Source: Verrucomicrobiaceae bacterium (GTDB taxonomy: Bacteria; Verrucomicrobiota; Verrucomicrobiia; Verrucomicrobiales; Akkermansiaceae). Taken from it: DNA of 64,000 nucleotides. Numbering within the stretch: position 1 is the first letter of the stretch; each line of letters opens with the position of its first letter. The notes under the pieces were generated by a model that saw nothing but the letters and a program-made list of their open reading frames with translations, was not told where the DNA came from and did no database searches. Positions 9,229 through 17,598 of this stretch are shown piece by piece. The position numbers and the translations under genes are program-made. The DNA lies in contig JAIXWR010000042.1 of NCBI GenBank assembly GCA_027491155.1, positions 248,001 to 312,000 on the forward strand. The letters run 5' to 3'.

Positions 9229-9397
9229 GGCCGACTAGAAACCGGCGGGCCTGTTCTCGTCGCTCGCCGTCGCCGGTTCCATCGCCGGCAACCGCCTCGC
9301 CGCCCGGCTGCCGGTGAAGCGCCTGCGCCAGGGCTTCGCGGCGATGGTGCTGCTGACCGGAGCCCGGGTGCTGTGGCAGAATCTGGCGGGCGGGTGA
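9229..9397 (+). pseudogene. TauE/SafE exporter 3' fragment, copy C
   Basis: Third copy of the exporter 3' end. The codon matching Trp in 'PTDW' is TAG, so the fragment is interrupted as well as truncated. It is otherwise close to copy A and shares with it the preceding ~50 bp, including 'acccacaaatacaggaa'. Blocks 172-630 and 8939-9397 are both exactly 459 bp and align end to end, so copy C and its vapB were duplicated together with copy A. Confidence 0.65.
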
Positions 9398-9897
9398 AGG
9401 CGAATGCCAGGGTAGACGCTCAGGTGCCCCAGCCTGAATCGCCACAACACGGCGGGTGGAGCATCCTATGAGGTGTGAATCAAGAAAGGGTGATTGGCAA
9501 CAGGCAGAAGCGGCTGCAAAGAAGGGGGGCCGGGGCAAATGTGAAGCCGCGAGGACCTCATTTAGATTGAGGCGCGGCCGATCAGCCTCGCGGACTCTCG
9601 GCGATTTCATTGAGGCCGCGGTAGCAATAAAACCCGTGAAGCGGTAAGTATCTCCTTTACGAATTGCCGTCCGTTGCGATAACTCCCCTATTCCTTCGGG
9701 GACGGGCTTGAATAACCCGCAATCACAGAGCGGTTGGCATCGACCGCGACGATGCCGCCAACCAGGCCGAAAGGCCGGGGAGGCGGCGGCGCATGTCCAG
9801 GCTGCCACCTACGGGTGCCAGCTAAAGGCCGTTGCGGTCGACTCTGTGCGGCTTATTCACTCCCCGTCCACCAGGAAGGAATCAGATCCTCCCTGCC
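9398..9897. other. Gene-poor stretch of 500 bp
   Basis: I see no convincing gene here. Open frames on both strands are short, lack a ribosome binding site and translate to Arg/Ala-rich sequence. The right end should hold the promoter and leader of the next gene; 'aggaagga' lies at about 9872-9879, rather far (18 bases) from the ATG at 9898. Confidence 0.5.
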
Positions 9898-12846
9898 ATG
9901 AAACTGATTCCGTCGATTCTTCCTTGCCTTGCCATCACGGCACCACTAGTTGCCCGCGACCTTCTTCCGAATTACTGGTTTGAGAACGTCCCGTCAGCCG
10001 ATGGGGCAATCCAGCAGTCTATGGTTTTTCGCACGGTTGCCGGAGTCCAGTATCAGGTCGAAACTTCGGAGGACCTGAGGAACTGGACCGACGGAGAAGA
10101 AATTTACGGAATGGGCCACGAGTTCGTCGTGCCAATGCGTGAGTTCACTCCGCCTCCACCACTTTCACCTGGTGAAACTCCGCAGCCGCTACCACCGCCT
10201 CCGACGGCCGCTCCCACACTCCTGCTTCGGCCAGCTACCGGAATGGATGGCGGTACGGTAGCATCCTGGCGATCGCTTGATCACGGCGGACCCATGGTCA
10301 TGCACTTGGATGGAGAACTTCATCAGGACTGGGCCCAAATGCCACTTTACTCGCGTCGCCACGGGGATTTCTATTTTTTCATTTGGCGGTATGGATCGGC
10401 GATGACGCCGCCAAATGGAGCCCCCGTACTTGGCGTCCGGGATTCAGCGCTTATCGCAGAATTGGAAGCAAGCCTTCCTGAGATGAACCAACTGGTCGCC
10501 ACTTCAGCGGCCCTAGTGCGAAATATGCCGCCACCTGCGCCCCCGGAGCCGGGCGAGAAGAAATTTTGGCGAATCCGTGCTGATTGGAGCGTCGATACTG
10601 ATGGCGATGGCAGCCCGGATTGGGCGGAGTTTGAGATGATGGGTGACGCATCGCACCCGTTCCACGCACTTGCAAATGCGTTCGAAGCCGACGCCGATAA
10701 CAATCAGGTTGCTGATGGCGACCAATTGGATCTCGACCTTGACAATACTGCTGACTCAGAAGACGCCGGAAAGGCTGATTCAGCGGTTAGAAAGTTCACG
10801 ATCCCCGAACCGCGCTACGCTGTCTTTCCGATTACCTCAGCGAGTCCGCCTGAGCTTCACAAGAGACCTATCCAGATCAATGGCCAAGGAACCGTACTTT
10901 ACGTCAATGGAACATGGAGTGGTGGGAACTGGCTGGAACTCACTACCTCAGCCGGCGAATTGACGGGCTGTGTTGCCCGAGGTATCAACGATGGCGGAGA
11001 AATCGTCGGATTTGGGAGTTATGAGCTCAATGCCGAGCATAACCGCCGCGGGAGCGTCTTGACACATTGGCCGGCCCGGAACGCGGCTCCGACAGCAGTT
11101 TCCGTAGACGATTTTTTCGCAATGACTTACCAGGATTTGGAATACAGTCCCTACCGCGGCCCGGTTCTGTCGAACGACGGGAGGGTAATTGCTCCGGCGG
11201 CGACTATCGAAACGCTCGAAGACGATATTGCGGAAAAATTCGTTCCGACTCCCGGGGGCTCACGGTTCATGTGGACATTGCCTGCAACTGGCAGGACGGC
11301 GGGTAAGGTCCAAGTTGCGGGCGGCATGTCGCTCGTCGGAGCTTCCGGCGCGTATTGGGGATTTGACGTGGAGACGGGGAAAGGAGTCATCAACGGTGCC
11401 GGGAATCTCGCCCCACTTGATTGGGTTCCTCTCAACGTCGTAGACATATCTCCTGGAATTCCTGTCGCATTTGGCTCTACCGAGACACTGGTACATTACA
11501 ACGGAAGCTGGCACGCCGCCGGAACGTATGCAAAGACGAGCGACATGTCCGCCGAGGGGATTGCGATCGCTAGATCGCCGTCCGGGATGCTTGCTCCGAT
11601 CCTCGTCAACGGCAAATGGCGGCCGATCTATCGGGCAGCAAGCTCCAACCTCCCCGAAGAGTGGCGCAGCAGCGATGTGCAACTCGTGGATACTTCAAGC
11701 AACGGGTGGGTTCTCGGGAAGCGGGGAGAAGGTGACGGGGCGACTTACGCCGCCATGCTCCCGCTAAAAGTCGAAGGCGAGTTTGTGAACAGCAAAGGAA
11801 TCACCGTCCGCAAGTTCGCAGGCGTTGATGATTTCTCGGTCGCTGCTGATACGATTAGCCTCCCGGCGCTTGACCGCCTTTGGATCATGGCTCCTCAATC
11901 GACAACGAAGACCACGACTTTCAAAGCTCCTCTCACTGGTGGAAGTCCACTTACGATTTCTGGAACAGGGATAACCTTCGGTGGTAATCAAATGATCACC
12001 CTTTCCGCTGAGGAGACCACCGTCGCCGTGCAAGCAGCGGCAACCAGCTCGAGCGGCGACGAAGTTCTTGCGGAACTCACACTTGGCGGAGGTGCTACAT
12101 CCGTCAGCAAACCGCTTGGATTCAAGATCATGAAAGACCGTGCGGTCAGGGTGGCTGTCTACAAAGTCACGAAGGCGGATGCTTCGGGGAACCCGGAAGT
12201 GATTCCCACTCTGATCCCTGACGAACAGGAACTGGAAGACTTTCTGAATGATGTATTCAAGCCTCAGCTCAACACGACTTTCAGTGTGAGGATCGAAACC
12301 GATCCTCTAGTCGCAGCATGGGACCTCGGGGGTGAAGACGGTTCGCTCGACGGGGATCCAGATTACACGACGGGAAACCACAACGGGGAGCAAGATGTCG
12401 TCAAGCTGAAGAAGGATAATCGAATTCAAGAGCTATCCGGGCAGCCTGGATACACACCATTCGAAGAGCATATTACCGTGTTTATCGTCGGATCGCAAAA
12501 GTTGATCTCCGGAACTGCTTTTGCGACCGCCGTTCGCAAGGAAAGAACTTGCTGGATTTTCGGGAACCTTGATGCCTACACCAACTTGAATCCTGTTCGT
12601 CCTTACGATCCTGAAGAAGGTCACTTGAGAACCATCGCTCACGAAATCGGCCATATCCTGGTTGGCGAGGGGCATCCTGACCAGCGTGCATTCCCTGGTC
12701 CGGCTCACCTACCCGGGACCGAACACAGACGACGGCTCATGTGCAGCGGAGGCACGTCAGGATTGAACCCTGGCAACCTGCTGGTGAAAGGGGAATGGGA
12801 CGAGGCGGAGATCTGGCTTGAATCGAATGTCGACAGCCGACCCTGA
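9898..12846 (+). CDS. Large secreted protein with C-terminal HExxH metallopeptidase-like motif (982 aa)
   Basis: ATG 9898 opens a signal peptide (MKLIPSILPCLAITAPLVAR). An N-terminal module 'YQVETSEDLRNWTDG' is followed by a Pro-rich linker (about residues 80-105). An Asp-rich segment at about 233 (DTDGDGSPDWAEFEMM, then DADNNQVADGD) is a thrombospondin-3/EF-hand-like Ca-binding stretch. At residues 915-926 is HEIGHILVGEGH: HExxH with a third His after six residues, one more than in metzincins. 'LMCSGG' lies about 25 residues later. This suggests a zinc-dependent protease, with the third ligand uncertain. Codon use looks less GC-rich than in the neighbours. It is followed 30 bp later by another exported protein, probably co-transcribed. 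Confidence 0.75.
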   Translation: MKLIPSILPCLAITAPLVARDLLPNYWFENVPSADGAIQQSMVFRTVAGVQYQVETSEDLRNWTDGEEIYGMGHEFVVPMREFTPPPPLSPGETPQPLPPPPTAAPTLLLRPATGMDGGTVASWRSLDHGGPMVMHLDGELHQDWAQMPLYSRRHGDFYFFIWRYGSAMTPPNGAPVLGVRDSALIAELEASLPEMNQLVATSAALVRNMPPPAPPEPGEKKFWRIRADWSVDTDGDGSPDWAEFEMMGDASHPFHALANAFEADADNNQVADGDQLDLDLDNTADSEDAGKADSAVRKFTIPEPRYAVFPITSASPPELHKRPIQINGQGTVLYVNGTWSGGNWLELTTSAGELTGCVARGINDGGEIVGFGSYELNAEHNRRGSVLTHWPARNAAPTAVSVDDFFAMTYQDLEYSPYRGPVLSNDGRVIAPAATIETLEDDIAEKFVPTPGGSRFMWTLPATGRTAGKVQVAGGMSLVGASGAYWGFDVETGKGVINGAGNLAPLDWVPLNVVDISPGIPVAFGSTETLVHYNGSWHAAGTYAKTSDMSAEGIAIARSPSGMLAPILVNGKWRPIYRAASSNLPEEWRSSDVQLVDTSSNGWVLGKRGEGDGATYAAMLPLKVEGEFVNSKGITVRKFAGVDDFSVAADTISLPALDRLWIMAPQSTTKTTTFKAPLTGGSPLTISGTGITFGGNQMITLSAEETTVAVQAAATSSSGDEVLAELTLGGGATSVSKPLGFKIMKDRAVRVAVYKVTKADASGNPEVIPTLIPDEQELEDFLNDVFKPQLNTTFSVRIETDPLVAAWDLGGEDGSLDGDPDYTTGNHNGEQDVVKLKKDNRIQELSGQPGYTPFEEHITVFIVGSQKLISGTAFATAVRKERTCWIFGNLDAYTNLNPVRPYDPEEGHLRTIAHEIGHILVGEGHPDQRAFPGPAHLPGTEHRRRLMCSGGTSGLNPGNLLVKGEWDEAEIWLESNVDSRP

Positions 12847-12876
12847 CCACACGTATTGGGACAAACATAGGATTAC

Positions 12877-13782
12877 ATGGCTATAAAGTTTTTGATTTTG
12901 GTTGTTGCTCTATTGATTTCGCCCCGCGTCGCGCTATCGGATGCCGCGGACTGGAGGGCGGATCAAATCAATGACCTGCAACTCTGGAGACAAGAGATTG
13001 ACAAGGCTGGATCTCTGCCACCACAAGAGGCGATCCCCTTGCTCAGTAGATGCATGAGAAGAATGGGCCGTTCTTCCATTTTCCAGGTGGACGAGCGTTG
13101 GGATGTACATCGTCTTGCCCAGGCGAGACTATTGTCTATTCCTGGACATGCCGAGTATTACCAGAAGCAGATCAAAGCGGCGGAGGAGGAAGTCGTAGAT
13201 GCACTCCAATCAATGGGCCTTGAACACGCAGGCACGGCCAAGTCCCGACTCCTGGTTGTGCAAACTGAAGCATTTGAAACGCTCGAGGCCTTGCCAAGTC
13301 CGGAAACGGTGCGGGTTCTCGGCGAACTGCTCGATGATCCCTGGGGCTTCGAGCCTGGGATGGACCGTACGGTCCAAGCGGTTAGATTTAAAACGTATGG
13401 CGAGCGCCCCCACAGCGGGATGGCGATGATCGCTCTCGCTCGCTTGCCCCTGGAGACCAGGGCAAACAACACACCTGCAAACAAGACATCGTATGATGCC
13501 GACATTGGTGCTTGGACGCTTTGGTACGAGCAGATCCGTGCCGGTACGCGGACTTTTCGTTTCATTGGTGACCCTCAGGAATACAGCCTGGCAGGGCCGG
13601 TTCCTCAAGCGAAGATCCCGGTTCGGATCTCAACTCCGGCCAATGCGATGCAGAATATCGAGCCTGTGCGACCGGAAACCCGGAAAGAGATTTCATTTGT
13701 CCCCGTCGCTGCTGCCGTCGCTGTTCTGATTCTTGCGATCTTGATTGCTGGTCGCCGGAAGAATCAGGCAAGAAAGCTTTGA
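12877..13782 (+). CDS. Membrane-anchored exported protein, helical-repeat-like (301 aa)
   Basis: Signal peptide at the N-terminus (MAIKFLILVVALLISPRVAL). The middle is helical, with one HEAT-like unit near residues 130-155 ('TEAFETLEALPSPETVRVLG'). A single C-terminal membrane helix (FVPVAAAVAVLILAILIAG) precedes a basic tail RRKNQARKL, so the bulk faces the periplasm. It directly follows the large HExxH protein at 30 bp spacing and shares its AT-richer codon use, which suggests a joint function and shared origin. I do not recognise a named family. Confidence 0.65.
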   Translation: MAIKFLILVVALLISPRVALSDAADWRADQINDLQLWRQEIDKAGSLPPQEAIPLLSRCMRRMGRSSIFQVDERWDVHRLAQARLLSIPGHAEYYQKQIKAAEEEVVDALQSMGLEHAGTAKSRLLVVQTEAFETLEALPSPETVRVLGELLDDPWGFEPGMDRTVQAVRFKTYGERPHSGMAMIALARLPLETRANNTPANKTSYDADIGAWTLWYEQIRAGTRTFRFIGDPQEYSLAGPVPQAKIPVRISTPANAMQNIEPVRPETRKEISFVPVAAAVAVLILAILIAGRRKNQARKL

Positions 13783-13796
13783 TAGCCGCAAGCCAC

Positions 13797-13819
13797 GGCA
13801 ACTTGCAAAGTCGCGCTAC
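13797..13819. repeat. 23-bp palindrome (copy 1 of 3)
   Basis: The motif GCAACTTGCAAAGT-GCGCTAC spans the convergent end of the U32 peptidase gene, covering its stop codon region. Two further copies in inverted orientation are at 62911-62933 and 62997-63019. The core GCAACTT/AAGTTGC is self-complementary. Confidence 0.6.
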
Positions 13820-16413
13820 TTCAGCGTCCCTTCGGTGACGCCGAGCTTTTCGAAGGCCTTGACGTTGTCGAGCAGGGTGGCGGCACCGGTCTTGCCGGAA
13901 AGCAGGTCCTGGTAGGCGGTGAGGGTGCGCAGGGCGCCGAGGTCGTCCTCGTCGAGGAGTTCGATGCGGAACTTCGCGAGGCCGGTGCTACGGAGCTCCT
14001 CGTAGAAGCGCGCGCCGGTCTGGGCGCGGCCGTTGAAGAGGGTGTTGCGGCAGCCGACGTCGGCGGTGAGGCGGTGGAGTTGGCCGACGCGGTCGCGGAG
14101 GTGGACGACGTGGCTTTCGCAGGGCCGGCCGCAGTCCTTCCAGGTGGTGCCGCTGCTGAGGAAGGTGCAGAAGACGCAGTGCTCCATATGGAACATCGGC
14201 ATGTGCTGGTGGAGCGTCAGCTCGAACCATTCCGGCGGCGCGGCTTCGAGCAGGTCGAGCACCTGGCCGATGTTGAGGTCGTAGGAAATCGTGAGCGTGT
14301 CGAGGTTCGCGGCTTCCTTGAGCAGCTTCGCGGTGATCGGGTTGGCGACGTTGAGGGAGAAGTCGGCGACTTTTTTCAGGTCGCTACGATCCTTGTAGTA
14401 GTCGAGCGCGGCGAGGTTGCGGAGCAGCAGGCCGTCGGCTTCGGCGCGTTCGATCAGCTTGAGGTAGCCGGTTTCGCCGGGTTTGAGGATTCTTGGGGTG
14501 GCGAGGAGGATGGAGGGAGGCGGATTGACGATTGATGATTGTTGATTTTGGATTTTGGATTGTTTGAGGGAGACGGCTTCGCGGTAGCGGCGGGGGTCTT
14601 CGAAGTCGCAGTAGATGGTGGCGACGTTGCGGTCGAGGGCGGCCTGGACTTGCGGCAGGGTGCGGCAGAGGACGGACAGCGCCGGAGGCGCGATGGGAGA
14701 TGGTGGATGGTGGATGTGAGGAAGCAGGTCGTGGACGGTGATCCGGGAGCGCCGGTCTTCCGGCCGGCCCGAAGCTTCTTTCCCGGTGCCGAGTGCATCG
14801 ACCAGTTCGCGGCGCAGGCGGTTGAGTTCGGAAAGCGGGAGGTGGCATTCGCCTTCGAGCTGGAAGTCGAGGGACGCGAGTTCGTAGGGCGTGTCGCCGA
14901 GGCGGCCAAGCTGGGCACGGAGGGTTTCTTCGGTGAGCGGGTGCTTGGCGGCGGGGGCGAGCGGGATTTCGCTGAGAACGGAGTGCGGGCCGCTGGCGAG
15001 TTTGAGCGGCTCGCCGGGCTTGCCGGTGGCGGTGAGGTGGAGCGGCGTCTTCTTCTCGCGCAGTTTCGCGTTTTGCCAGAAGCGGCGGATGTCGGACTCC
15101 AGCTTTTCGTCGGAGGTCTTGTAGAGCGTCTGGCCGGGCTTGAGGCGGCTGAAATTGATGCCGCTGAAAGTGCGGTGGAAGACGATGCGCTCGCCCTCGA
15201 TTTTCCAGATCTTGGCGCCTTGCTCGAGGTCGCGGTTCTCGCCGGCGTCGAAGACCACGCCGTCGCCGGGCTTGAGCGGGATCGCGGTGCGGTCGGTGAG
15301 TTCGATCCAGGTGCCGCCGCACGCGGCGATGGTGCCGAGCAACGGGCCGCGCTTTTTGCCGAAGCGGCCGTGGGTGAGATAGGGATGGTTGGTCCCGGCC
15401 AGCCAGCCGGTGGTGAGGCCGCGGGAGAAGGTCATTTCCAGCTCGTAGCGGTCGCTTTCGGAGATGGGAGATGGTGGATTGTCGATTGTTGATTGCTGAT
15501 TGTTGATCTCGGATTGGTGGAGGTCCCCCTTCGCTGAAGCTACGGGGGATAAACAGGCGTCGAGGGCTTTGCGGTAGACGCGGGTGACGGCGGCGACGTA
15601 TTCAGGGGTCTTGAGGCGGCCTTCGATCTTGAAGGATTTGACGCCGGCGCGGACGAGGTCGGGGATGAGGTCGACGGCGGCGAGGTCCTGCGGGCTGAGG
15701 AGGTAGCGGTGCTCGCCCATGTCGCGGGTTTCGCCGTCTACGACGAGTTCGTAGGGCATGCGGCAGGCCTGGGCGCATTCGCCGCGGTTGGCGGAACGCT
15801 GGCCGAGGGACTCGCTGGTCAGGCACTGGCCGGAGTAGGCGACGCAGAGGGCGCCGTGGACGAAGACTTCGATTGGGGTGATGGGAGATGGCAGATCCCC
15901 CTTCGCCGAGGCTATGGAGGACGGGTGGGAGATGGTAGATGAAGAAAAGCGCTCGATCTCCTTGAGGGAGAGTTCGCGGGCGAGGACGGCGCGTTCGAGG
16001 GGGAAGAGGGACTCGATGAAGCGCAGGCCTTCGGGGGAGGTGATGGTCATCTGGGTCGAGGCGTGGAGCTCGACGCCGGGGGCGATCTCGCGGGCCATCT
16101 TGGCGAGGCCGAGGTCCTGGATGATGAGGGCGTCGACGCCGGCGTCGGCGATCAGGCGGAGCTGGCGTTCGGCGGCCTCGAGTTCGCCGGTGAAGACCAG
16201 CGTGTTCATCGCGACGAAGCCCTTCACGCCGTGCTTATGGAGGAAGGCCATCAGCTCGGGGAGGTCGGCTTCGGTGAAGTTGTCGGCGCGCAGGCGGGCG
16301 TTGAATTTCGGCAGGCCGAAGTAGATCGCATCGGCCCCGGCGGCGACGGCGGCGCGGGCGCAGTCCCAGTTGCCGGCGGGGCTCAGGAGTTCGGGCGTCA
16401 GGTCGGCGTGCAT
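13816..16413 (-). CDS. Peptidase U32 family protein (865 aa) with in-frame repeat inserts
   Basis: The N-terminal TIM-barrel half is typical of U32 proteins: 'PELLSPAGNWDCARAAVAAG', 'ADAIYFGL', 'STQMTITSPEG', then 'FVHGALCVAYSGQCLTSE' and 'NRGECAQACRMPYEL' with the conserved Cys residues. U32 members include collagenase-like proteases and the RlhA-type enzymes that hydroxylate 23S rRNA in E. coli; the C-terminal extension and Cys clusters (near 'HCVFCTF' and 'CGRPCESH') resemble the RNA-modifying group. Start ATG 16413 opens the conserved motif. Four low-complexity segments that are DNA repeats are inserted in frame (see entries at 14508, 14692, 15461, 15872), each between conserved blocks. 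No frameshift is seen. Confidence 0.85.
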   Translation of the reverse strand: MHADLTPELLSPAGNWDCARAAVAAGADAIYFGLPKFNARLRADNFTEADLPELMAFLHKHGVKGFVAMNTLVFTGELEAAERQLRLIADAGVDALIIQDLGLAKMAREIAPGVELHASTQMTITSPEGLRFIESLFPLERAVLARELSLKEIERFSSSTISHPSSIASAKGDLPSPITPIEVFVHGALCVAYSGQCLTSESLGQRSANRGECAQACRMPYELVVDGETRDMGEHRYLLSPQDLAAVDLIPDLVRAGVKSFKIEGRLKTPEYVAAVTRVYRKALDACLSPVASAKGDLHQSEINNQQSTIDNPPSPISESDRYELEMTFSRGLTTGWLAGTNHPYLTHGRFGKKRGPLLGTIAACGGTWIELTDRTAIPLKPGDGVVFDAGENRDLEQGAKIWKIEGERIVFHRTFSGINFSRLKPGQTLYKTSDEKLESDIRRFWQNAKLREKKTPLHLTATGKPGEPLKLASGPHSVLSEIPLAPAAKHPLTEETLRAQLGRLGDTPYELASLDFQLEGECHLPLSELNRLRRELVDALGTGKEASGRPEDRRSRITVHDLLPHIHHPPSPIAPPALSVLCRTLPQVQAALDRNVATIYCDFEDPRRYREAVSLKQSKIQNQQSSIVNPPPSILLATPRILKPGETGYLKLIERAEADGLLLRNLAALDYYKDRSDLKKVADFSLNVANPITAKLLKEAANLDTLTISYDLNIGQVLDLLEAAPPEWFELTLHQHMPMFHMEHCVFCTFLSSGTTWKDCGRPCESHVVHLRDRVGQLHRLTADVGCRNTLFNGRAQTGARFYEELRSTGLAKFRIELLDEDDLGALRTLTAYQDLLSGKTGAATLLDNVKAFEKLGVTEGTLK
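14508..14567. repeat. Heptanucleotide repeat inside U32 gene
   Basis: Units of the type GATTGTT/GATTTTG with a 7-bp period are inserted in frame; on the coding strand they yield SKIQNQQSSIVNPPPSI. A 21-bp (3x7) periodicity keeps the reading frame in any phase. Confidence 0.75.
14692..14717. repeat. Short heptad repeat (GGATGGT) inside U32 gene
   Basis: GATGGGA-GATGGTG-GATGGTG-GATG is a 7-bp tandem repeat encoding HIHHPPSPI in the U32 protein. It sits in a loop-like region between conserved blocks. Confidence 0.6.
15461..15553. repeat. Composite heptad plus CTTCGC element inside U32 gene
   Basis: A tract of GATTGTT-like heptads is joined to 'cccccttcgctgaagctacggggga'. It is translated in frame as SPVASAKGDLHQSEINNQQS followed by TIDNPPSPI. 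The ASAKGDL-coding half recurs at 15872-15950 in the same gene, and the heptad half recurs at 41298 and 51826. Confidence 0.75.
15872..15950. repeat. Second composite element inside U32 gene
   Basis: A GATGGGA-type heptad, 'cccccttcgccgaggctatggaggacggg' and another GATGGTA-type tract. It encodes STISHPSSIASAKGDLPSPI between the conserved 'LSLKEIERF' and 'EVFVHGALC' blocks. Confidence 0.75.
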
Positions 16414-16512
16414 GAGGCGACCTAGCCGGGGAAGCGGCGGATGTCGAATCCGGGGATCCCGCATTTCAGGATCGGCATTGCACCCGGCCCGCGTGTCGAT
16501 AGCGTCACCGGC

Positions 16513-17592
16513 GTGAAAGCGAAGGCGATTTCCCTGCTGCAGGAATTGACGGAGGCGCACTCGGTGCCGGGGCATGAGGACGAGGTCCGCGCGATCTTCG
16601 TCAACGAGCTGGAAGACTGCGGGGAACTCTCCGCCGACCGCTCCGGCAGTGTTTTCTGCGAGCTGCCGGGGGAAGGGCCGCGGGTGCTGGTGGCCGGGCA
16701 CATGGACGAGGTGGGCTTCCTGGTGCAGAACATCACGCCGGACGGCTTCATCCAGTTCCTGGCGGTGGGCGGATGGTGGGAGCACAGCCTGCTGTCGCAG
16801 CGGGTCGAAATCCGCACCCGCTCCGGCGAGAAGGTGACCGGCGTGGTCGCGTCGAAGCCGCCCCACTTCCTGCCGGAAGCCCAGCGGCGGCAGGTGATGA
16901 CGATCGACCAGATGTTCATCGACGTCGGCGCGACCTCGCGGCACGAGGCGGAGCAGGATTTCGGCATTTCGCTGGGCGACCCGATTGCTCCGGCCTCGCT
17001 GTTCACCGCGATGAAACGGGAAGATTGGTTCATGGCGAAGGCCTTCGACAACCGTGTCGGCATGGCCGGGACGATCCAGGCCGGCATCCAGCTGGCGGCG
17101 GGGGCCCGGCCGAACAAGATCGTGCTGGCGGGCACCGTGCAGGAGGAAGTCGGGCTGCGCGGGGCGAAGACCGCGGCGGTCCACGCGCGGCCGGACGTGG
17201 CGATCGTGCTGGAAGGTCCGCCGGCCGACGACACGCCGGGCTTTTCACGGGCCGACAGCCAGGGCCGGCTGGGCGGCGGCGTGCAGATCCGCCTGTTCGA
17301 TCCCAGCGCGATCATGAACCCGCGCCTCGCGGAGCTGGCGATCCGGACCGCTCGCGACGAGGGAATCCCGCATCAGGTGACCGTGCGGCGCAGCGGCGGG
17401 ACGGACGCGGGGTCCTTCCACCAGTCGGGCCACGGCATCCCCTGCGTGGTGCTGGGCGTGCCGGCCCGCTACATCCACTCGCACAACTCGATCATCGACC
17501 TCAACGACTACCTCCACCTGGTCGCGCTGACCACCGCGCTGGTCCGTCGTCTGGACGAAAGCACGGTGAACGGGCTGACGCGCTTCCTTTGA
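16513..17592 (+). CDS. M42 family metallopeptidase (aminopeptidase, ~359 aa)
   Basis: Metal ligands of M42 co-catalytic aminopeptidases are visible in order: 'VLVAGHMDEVGF' (His/Asp), 'AFDNRVG' (bridging Asp), 'GTVQEEVGLRG' (catalytic and ligand Glu), 'VLEGPP' (Asp replaced by Glu) and 'YIHSHNSIIDLND' (His). These enzymes are cytoplasmic dinuclear-metal peptidases that trim short peptides, forming tetrahedral dodecamers in known examples. I prefer GTG 16513 because MKAKAISLLQELTEAHSVPG starts right at the fold; an in-frame ATG at 16441 would add 24 residues with no homology-like features. It is divergent from the U32 gene (about 100 bp between starts). Confidence 0.85.
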   Translation: MKAKAISLLQELTEAHSVPGHEDEVRAIFVNELEDCGELSADRSGSVFCELPGEGPRVLVAGHMDEVGFLVQNITPDGFIQFLAVGGWWEHSLLSQRVEIRTRSGEKVTGVVASKPPHFLPEAQRRQVMTIDQMFIDVGATSRHEAEQDFGISLGDPIAPASLFTAMKREDWFMAKAFDNRVGMAGTIQAGIQLAAGARPNKIVLAGTVQEEVGLRGAKTAAVHARPDVAIVLEGPPADDTPGFSRADSQGRLGGGVQIRLFDPSAIMNPRLAELAIRTARDEGIPHQVTVRRSGGTDAGSFHQSGHGIPCVVLGVPARYIHSHNSIIDLNDYLHLVALTTALVRRLDESTVNGLTRFL

Positions 17593-17598
17593 AGTCGA

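Noticed and set aside
9456-9647. 63-codon frame in the gene-poor stretch
   Set aside because: No ribosome binding site, Arg-rich composition and no recognisable feature.
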